The notes beneath the pieces are model-generated. The model was not told where the DNA came from. It saw only the letters and a program-made list of their open reading frames with translations, and did not search any database. The position numbers and the translations under genes are program-made. A stretch of 64,000 bases of DNA from Gammaproteobacteria bacterium (GTDB lineage: Bacteria > Pseudomonadota > Gammaproteobacteria > Ga0077536): contig JACKNG010000007.1 in assembly GCA_024235015.1 (NCBI GenBank), forward strand, positions 102,501-166,500. The letters are read 5' to 3'. Positions 60,818 to 64,000 of this stretch are shown one piece after another (positions within the stretch are counted from its first letter, which is position 1; every line of letters starts with the position of its first letter).

Positions 60818-62515
60818 ATGAACACGGACCTGTTGCGCCGCAAGGCCGTCATGCTGTCGGAGCAGCGCCTCGGTCTGTGGCTCGGCAACATCGTCATCGT
60901 GCCCATCACGGCCATGGTGGTGATGCAAGAGGGGGCCGGGGTGCGCCTGCTCGGCTGGGTCGTCGCCCAGTACCTGCTGACCCTGGTCCGCCTGGCCGAC
61001 TGGCGGCACATGCGCCGGCAGCCGCCGCGGGAGGCGTCGGCGATCCTGCGCTGGTTCCACCAGCTCACGGCTTTCGCCTTCATCGGCGGCGCCTTGTGGG
61101 GCCTCTGCGCCTGGTGGTTCCTCGATCTCGGCGACATCCATCGCGCGGTTTACATCATCGTCCTGCTCATCAGCATCGGTACCGCCTCGCTGACCGGGCT
61201 CGCTGCGTGGTTGCCGGCCTACGTGGCCTTCGTCGCTCCCATCGCGCTGTTCGTCGCGGCGAGCCTCTTCGCCAGCGGCGAGACCGCCGGCGAGGCCCTG
61301 GCGATCGCCTGCATCGCCTACTTTGTCGCGACCTGTATCTTCGCGCGCAACTACGCACGGACGATCGACACGGTGGTGTTGACCAACCTGGAGAATGCGC
61401 GCCTGCTCGCCGACGCCGAGCGGGCCAGCCTGCAGAAATCCAACTTCGTCGCTGCCGTCAGCCATGACGTGCGCCAGCCACTGTATGCCCTCGGCCTGTT
61501 TCTCGAAGGCCTGCGCAACCAGCTCGACTCGCCGTCGCAGATCGCGATCTTCGAGCAGGCGCGGGATGCGCACCGGGCGGTCGACGACATGTTCAGCGCG
61601 TTGCTCGAGGTATCGCGGCTCGACGCTGGAGCGGTCGTGCCGGCGCTGAGCCATTTCCGCCTCGGCGGCGTGCTCGATGCGATCGTCGCCGAACGACGAC
61701 CGGATGCCGAGAGCAAGGGTCTGCGGCTCGAATGCGAGCGCACCGAGGCGGTGGTGGTGTCGGATCCGATCCTGCTCGCGCGCGTGCTGCGCAACCTGCT
61801 CGGTAACGCGGTCAAGTACACCGCGGTGGGGCGTGTTGCGATTGGCGTGGCCGAACGCGACGAGGGCCATGTCGACATCAGCGTGAGCGACAGCGGGCGC
61901 GGCATTCCGGCCGAGCGGCAGCAAGCCATTTTCGACGAGTACGTGCAGCTCGACAATCCGGAACGCGATCGCAGGAAGGGCCTCGGCCTCGGGCTCGCCA
62001 TCGTCAGGCGGGTGTGCGAGGTGCTCGAGCATCCGCTCGCGCTCGAATCGACGGTGGGCCGGGGTTCGCGCTTCACGCTCACTGTCCCGCGCGGGCGTGT
62101 CGAGGCGGTCATCGTGCCCGCGCCGGAAGCCGCCGGCGACCGGCTCGCCGGCGTGCACGTGCTGGTGATCGACGACGAGGAGGGCATTCGCAACGGCATG
62201 GCCCTGATGCTCGGCGACTGGGGCTGCACGGTGAGCACCGCGGGTGACGTCGACGCTGCGCTCACTGCCATGGTGACGGCAGTGCGCCCGGTCGACCTGT
62301 TGGTCTGCGACTACCGCCTGCGTGGGCACATGACCGGCATCGAGGCGATTGCCGCGCTGCGCGACGTCTGCGGCGAAGCGCTGCCGGCCCTGATCATGAC
62401 CGGGGACACCGACCCGGCCATCGCCAGTCGCGCGACGGCGGCCGATCTCTACCTGCTGACCAAGCCCATCCGCCCCGCGCAGTTGCGCTTCACCCTGTCG
62501 CGCCTGCTCGGCTGA
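60818..62515 (+). CDS. Hybrid sensor histidine kinase/response regulator
   Basis: 565 aa. About six membrane segments fill residues 20-180 with little periplasmic sequence, so it probably senses something in or near the membrane. Dimerisation and phosphotransfer segment with H216 in AVSHDVRQPLYALGLFLEGL. ATPase: NLLGNAVKYTAVG, SDSGRGIPAERQ, LGLGLAIVRRV. C-terminal receiver with D498 in LLVCDYRLRGH and the conserved LTKP. Ligand unknown. It converges on the LuxR-type response regulator at 62537 (21-base gap), a likely partner. Confidence 0.88.
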   Translation: MNTDLLRRKAVMLSEQRLGLWLGNIVIVPITAMVVMQEGAGVRLLGWVVAQYLLTLVRLADWRHMRRQPPREASAILRWFHQLTAFAFIGGALWGLCAWWFLDLGDIHRAVYIIVLLISIGTASLTGLAAWLPAYVAFVAPIALFVAASLFASGETAGEALAIACIAYFVATCIFARNYARTIDTVVLTNLENARLLADAERASLQKSNFVAAVSHDVRQPLYALGLFLEGLRNQLDSPSQIAIFEQARDAHRAVDDMFSALLEVSRLDAGAVVPALSHFRLGGVLDAIVAERRPDAESKGLRLECERTEAVVVSDPILLARVLRNLLGNAVKYTAVGRVAIGVAERDEGHVDISVSDSGRGIPAERQQAIFDEYVQLDNPERDRRKGLGLGLAIVRRVCEVLEHPLALESTVGRGSRFTLTVPRGRVEAVIVPAPEAAGDRLAGVHVLVIDDEEGIRNGMALMLGDWGCTVSTAGDVDAALTAMVTAVRPVDLLVCDYRLRGHMTGIEAIAALRDVCGEALPALIMTGDTDPAIASRATAADLYLLTKPIRPAQLRFTLSRLLG

Positions 62516-62536
62516 ACCGCACGCGCGTCGCGCTGC

Positions 62537-63220
62537 TCAGTCGAGTAGCCCCAGCTCGCGCGCCCGCGCGGCGCAGGCGGTGCGGTTGTCGGCGTCGAGC
62601 AGGGCCAGCAACGACGACACGTGCCATTTCACGGTGCGCACCGAGACCGCCAGCCGGCTGGCGATCTCTTGGTTGTTGCAGCCGTGGGCGAGCAGCTGCA
62701 GAACCTCGTGCTGGCGTTCGGTGAGGTTGACCGCGCCGGTCGCCACGCCGTGCAGCCCGGCGCGGAAGGCATCGAGCGGGGCGCGCAGCTCGGGCGAGAC
62801 GTAATGCCCCGTGCGCGCGATCTCGGCGAAGGCGGCCAGGATGGCTTCACCGGGCGTCGACTTGGCGATGTAGGCGCAGGCACCGGCCTTGAGCGCGCGG
62901 TGGACGGTCTCCGGGGCCTGCGCGGCGGACAGCACGATGATCGGCACCGGCAGGCGACGGCGGTCGAGGTCGGCGATGAAGCTGAGCCCATCGCGGTCCG
63001 GCAGTTCGAGATCGACGCAGATGAAATCGAGATCGGGCTGCGCGGCGAGGACGCGTTCGCCGGCGGCTGCCGAGGTGCATTCGAAGATCTCGACCGCGCC
63101 GGCGCGCGCGGACAAAACGCTACGGATGCCGGCGAGAAACAGCGGGTGGTCGTCGATCAGGAGGATCCTCAAGACATCTGCCAGGACCGGCCGGGTCGTG
63201 GCAGCGATGTTAGCCGTCAT
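62537..63220 (-). CDS. LuxR/NarL-type response regulator
   Basis: 227 aa. Receiver domain with LLIDDHPLFLAGIRSVL, D70 in FICVDLELPDRDG and IAKSTPG with the conserved Lys. C-terminal LuxR helix-turn-helix VNLTERQHEVLQLLAHGCNNQEIASRLAVSVRTVKWHVSSLLALL. Binds DNA once phosphorylated. Its start overlaps the end of the upstream VPLPA/autotransporter-repeat gene by 11 bases on the same strand, so translation is coupled to that gene. The probable kinase is the convergent hybrid kinase. Confidence 0.9.
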   Translation of the reverse strand: MTANIAATTRPVLADVLRILLIDDHPLFLAGIRSVLSARAGAVEIFECTSAAAGERVLAAQPDLDFICVDLELPDRDGLSFIADLDRRRLPVPIIVLSAAQAPETVHRALKAGACAYIAKSTPGEAILAAFAEIARTGHYVSPELRAPLDAFRAGLHGVATGAVNLTERQHEVLQLLAHGCNNQEIASRLAVSVRTVKWHVSSLLALLDADNRTACAARARELGLLD

Positions 63221-64000
63221 CGCGGGTAGCAGCGAGGCCCCGGCCCTCCGTACAGGCGATTCGTGCCGCGGTCGGACGCTTCCGGCGGCGAGTCGGCAGT
63301 AGCAGCAGGGCGGGCGCGAGCAGCCAGGCTGCCGCCGGCAGCGGTACCGGCGCGGCCGCCGCGACCACCAGGCGGAACGCCGTCTGGTCGCCGAGGGCGA
63401 CGAGACCATGGGTCCAGAACAGCCCTTCGGCGAGTACCGCGTCGGTCGTGTCGATGACGTCGAACAGGCCGGTGATGCTGTTCGCCACCAGCAGGTCGAA
63501 CTGCTGGCCGGCCTGCGGCACGAAGAGGCCGCTGCCGAGGTCGAGGAAGTTCAGTTTGAGCGTGCCGCCGAGCACCAGGGTGTCGGCATCGATCGCGTCG
63601 TACTCGTCGCCGCGCAGCAGCCCGCCCAGCTCCATGTCGAGGACGTTGCCCGCCAGGAAGGTGGTGTCGTCGTGCACCACCAGGGCCGGCGAGTGGCCCG
63701 GCGCGTAGTGACCGCCGAAGGCCACTGCGCCAGCGAAAGCACCGCTGCCGGTCACGTTGCCGGTCAGGGTCTTGGGGGCGGCGAGACCGCCGTTGACGAG
63801 GCCGTCGTTCAGGAGCGCGTTCGCGAGCGTGGTCGCGTTCCAGCCCGACAGGTCGAGTTGCGCGCCCGCGGCGACATGCAGCGCACTCAGGGAGTTGAGC
63901 TGCCCGTCGCCGCCGAGCGCGAGGGTACCGCCGTCGACCTCGGTGTCGCCGGCGTAGGTGTTGACTCCAGCCAGCGTGACGCGGCCGCCATCGGTTTTGA
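63210..64000 (-). CDS. Autotransporter-repeat protein with VPLPA-CTERM signal, N-terminus outside the window
   Basis: C-terminal about 263 residues; the frame stays open to the right edge. Beta-strand repeats of the autotransporter-associated type are visible (VTLAGVNTYAGDTEVDGGTLALGGDGQLN). There follows a region with LGGTLKLNFLDLGSGLFVPQAGQQFDLLVANSITG, resembling the closing part of many PEP-CTERM beta-helix proteins. The sorting signal is VPLPAAAWLLAPALLLLPTRRRKRP, but the protein continues about 20 residues past the basic end and overlaps the response regulator start. A GTG at 63755 is internal, not the start. Confidence 0.8.
   Translation of the reverse strand, partial: KTDGGRVTLAGVNTYAGDTEVDGGTLALGGDGQLNSLSALHVAAGAQLDLSGWNATTLANALLNDGLVNGGLAAPKTLTGNVTGSGAFAGAVAFGGHYAPGHSPALVVHDDTTFLAGNVLDMELGGLLRGDEYDAIDADTLVLGGTLKLNFLDLGSGLFVPQAGQQFDLLVANSITGLFDVIDTTDAVLAEGLFWTHGLVALGDQTAFRLVVAAAAPVPLPAAAWLLAPALLLLPTRRRKRPTAARIACTEGRGLAATRDDG

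Overview
The window looks like chromosomal DNA from a GC-rich gammaproteobacterium. The evidence is the mix of families: YhbY, YidD, MltF, an AidB-type acyl-CoA dehydrogenase, a class I PHA synthase and three exported proteins with VPLPA-type C-terminal sorting signals. No gene names the species. There is no prophage, no recognisable transposase, no CRISPR array and no plasmid gene, so it reads as a metabolic core region carrying several unusual small repeats.

Layout. 1-3035: the 3' end of an rRNA operon (23S missing its 5' end, 5S, terminator). 3116-4499: GT9 glycosyltransferase and DUF6165 gene. 4717-9471: three-gene 2-oxoacid (probably 2-oxoglutarate) oxidoreductase operon with its own flavin/Fe-S subunit. 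9650-16843: small zincin-like protein, Zn alcohol dehydrogenase, a glycan-transfer cluster (GT2, ArnE-like flippase, GT-C protein, methyltransferase), a luciferase-like oxidoreductase and PxpA. 17026-17268: tRNA-Arg(ACG) with a structured repeat behind it. 17338-25658: two VPLPA-CTERM proteins, hot-dog thioesterase, cardiolipin synthase, small stress/redox genes and a MITE-like palindrome. 26220-30464: RND efflux adaptor and pump. 30482-33512: an AraC regulator and divergent Baeyer-Villiger monooxygenase, bracketed by copies of a short palindromic repeat. 33503-37797: epimerase, FAD monooxygenase, small genes and a DsbD-like membrane thioredoxin.

38102-50968: single-chain acyl-CoA carboxylase, response regulator/ATPase, Nudix, YidD, zinc-finger, GcvH, C13 peptidase, YhbY, LpdA, PhaC and HDOD genes. 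51131-55388: Sel1 protein, MltF and an acyl-CoA ligase. 55417-56000: tRNA-Ser(CGA) locus with a broken tRNA copy and more of the structured repeat. 56084-60542: VOC protein, P450, AidB-like dehydrogenase and TrkA-C protein. 60818-64000: hybrid kinase, response regulator and a cut-off autotransporter-repeat protein.

How the genes fit together. Much of the content concerns acyl-CoA and oxygenase chemistry: acyl-CoA ligase, dehydrogenase and carboxylase, thioesterase, PHA synthase, BVMO, P450 and FAD monooxygenase. Low-potential electron supply (KorABC) and efflux (RND) accompany them. This suggests a heterotroph that handles fatty-acid, alicyclic or aromatic carbon and stores PHA.

The least explained content is non-coding. 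(1) A family of about 110-bp elements at both tRNA loci has three hairpins whose stem sequences differ between copies while base pairing is kept. (2) There are six copies of a roughly 33-bp element with a GGTGTCTGACACC palindrome, two of which supply the stop codons of genes. (3) A 143-bp element has terminal inverted repeats.
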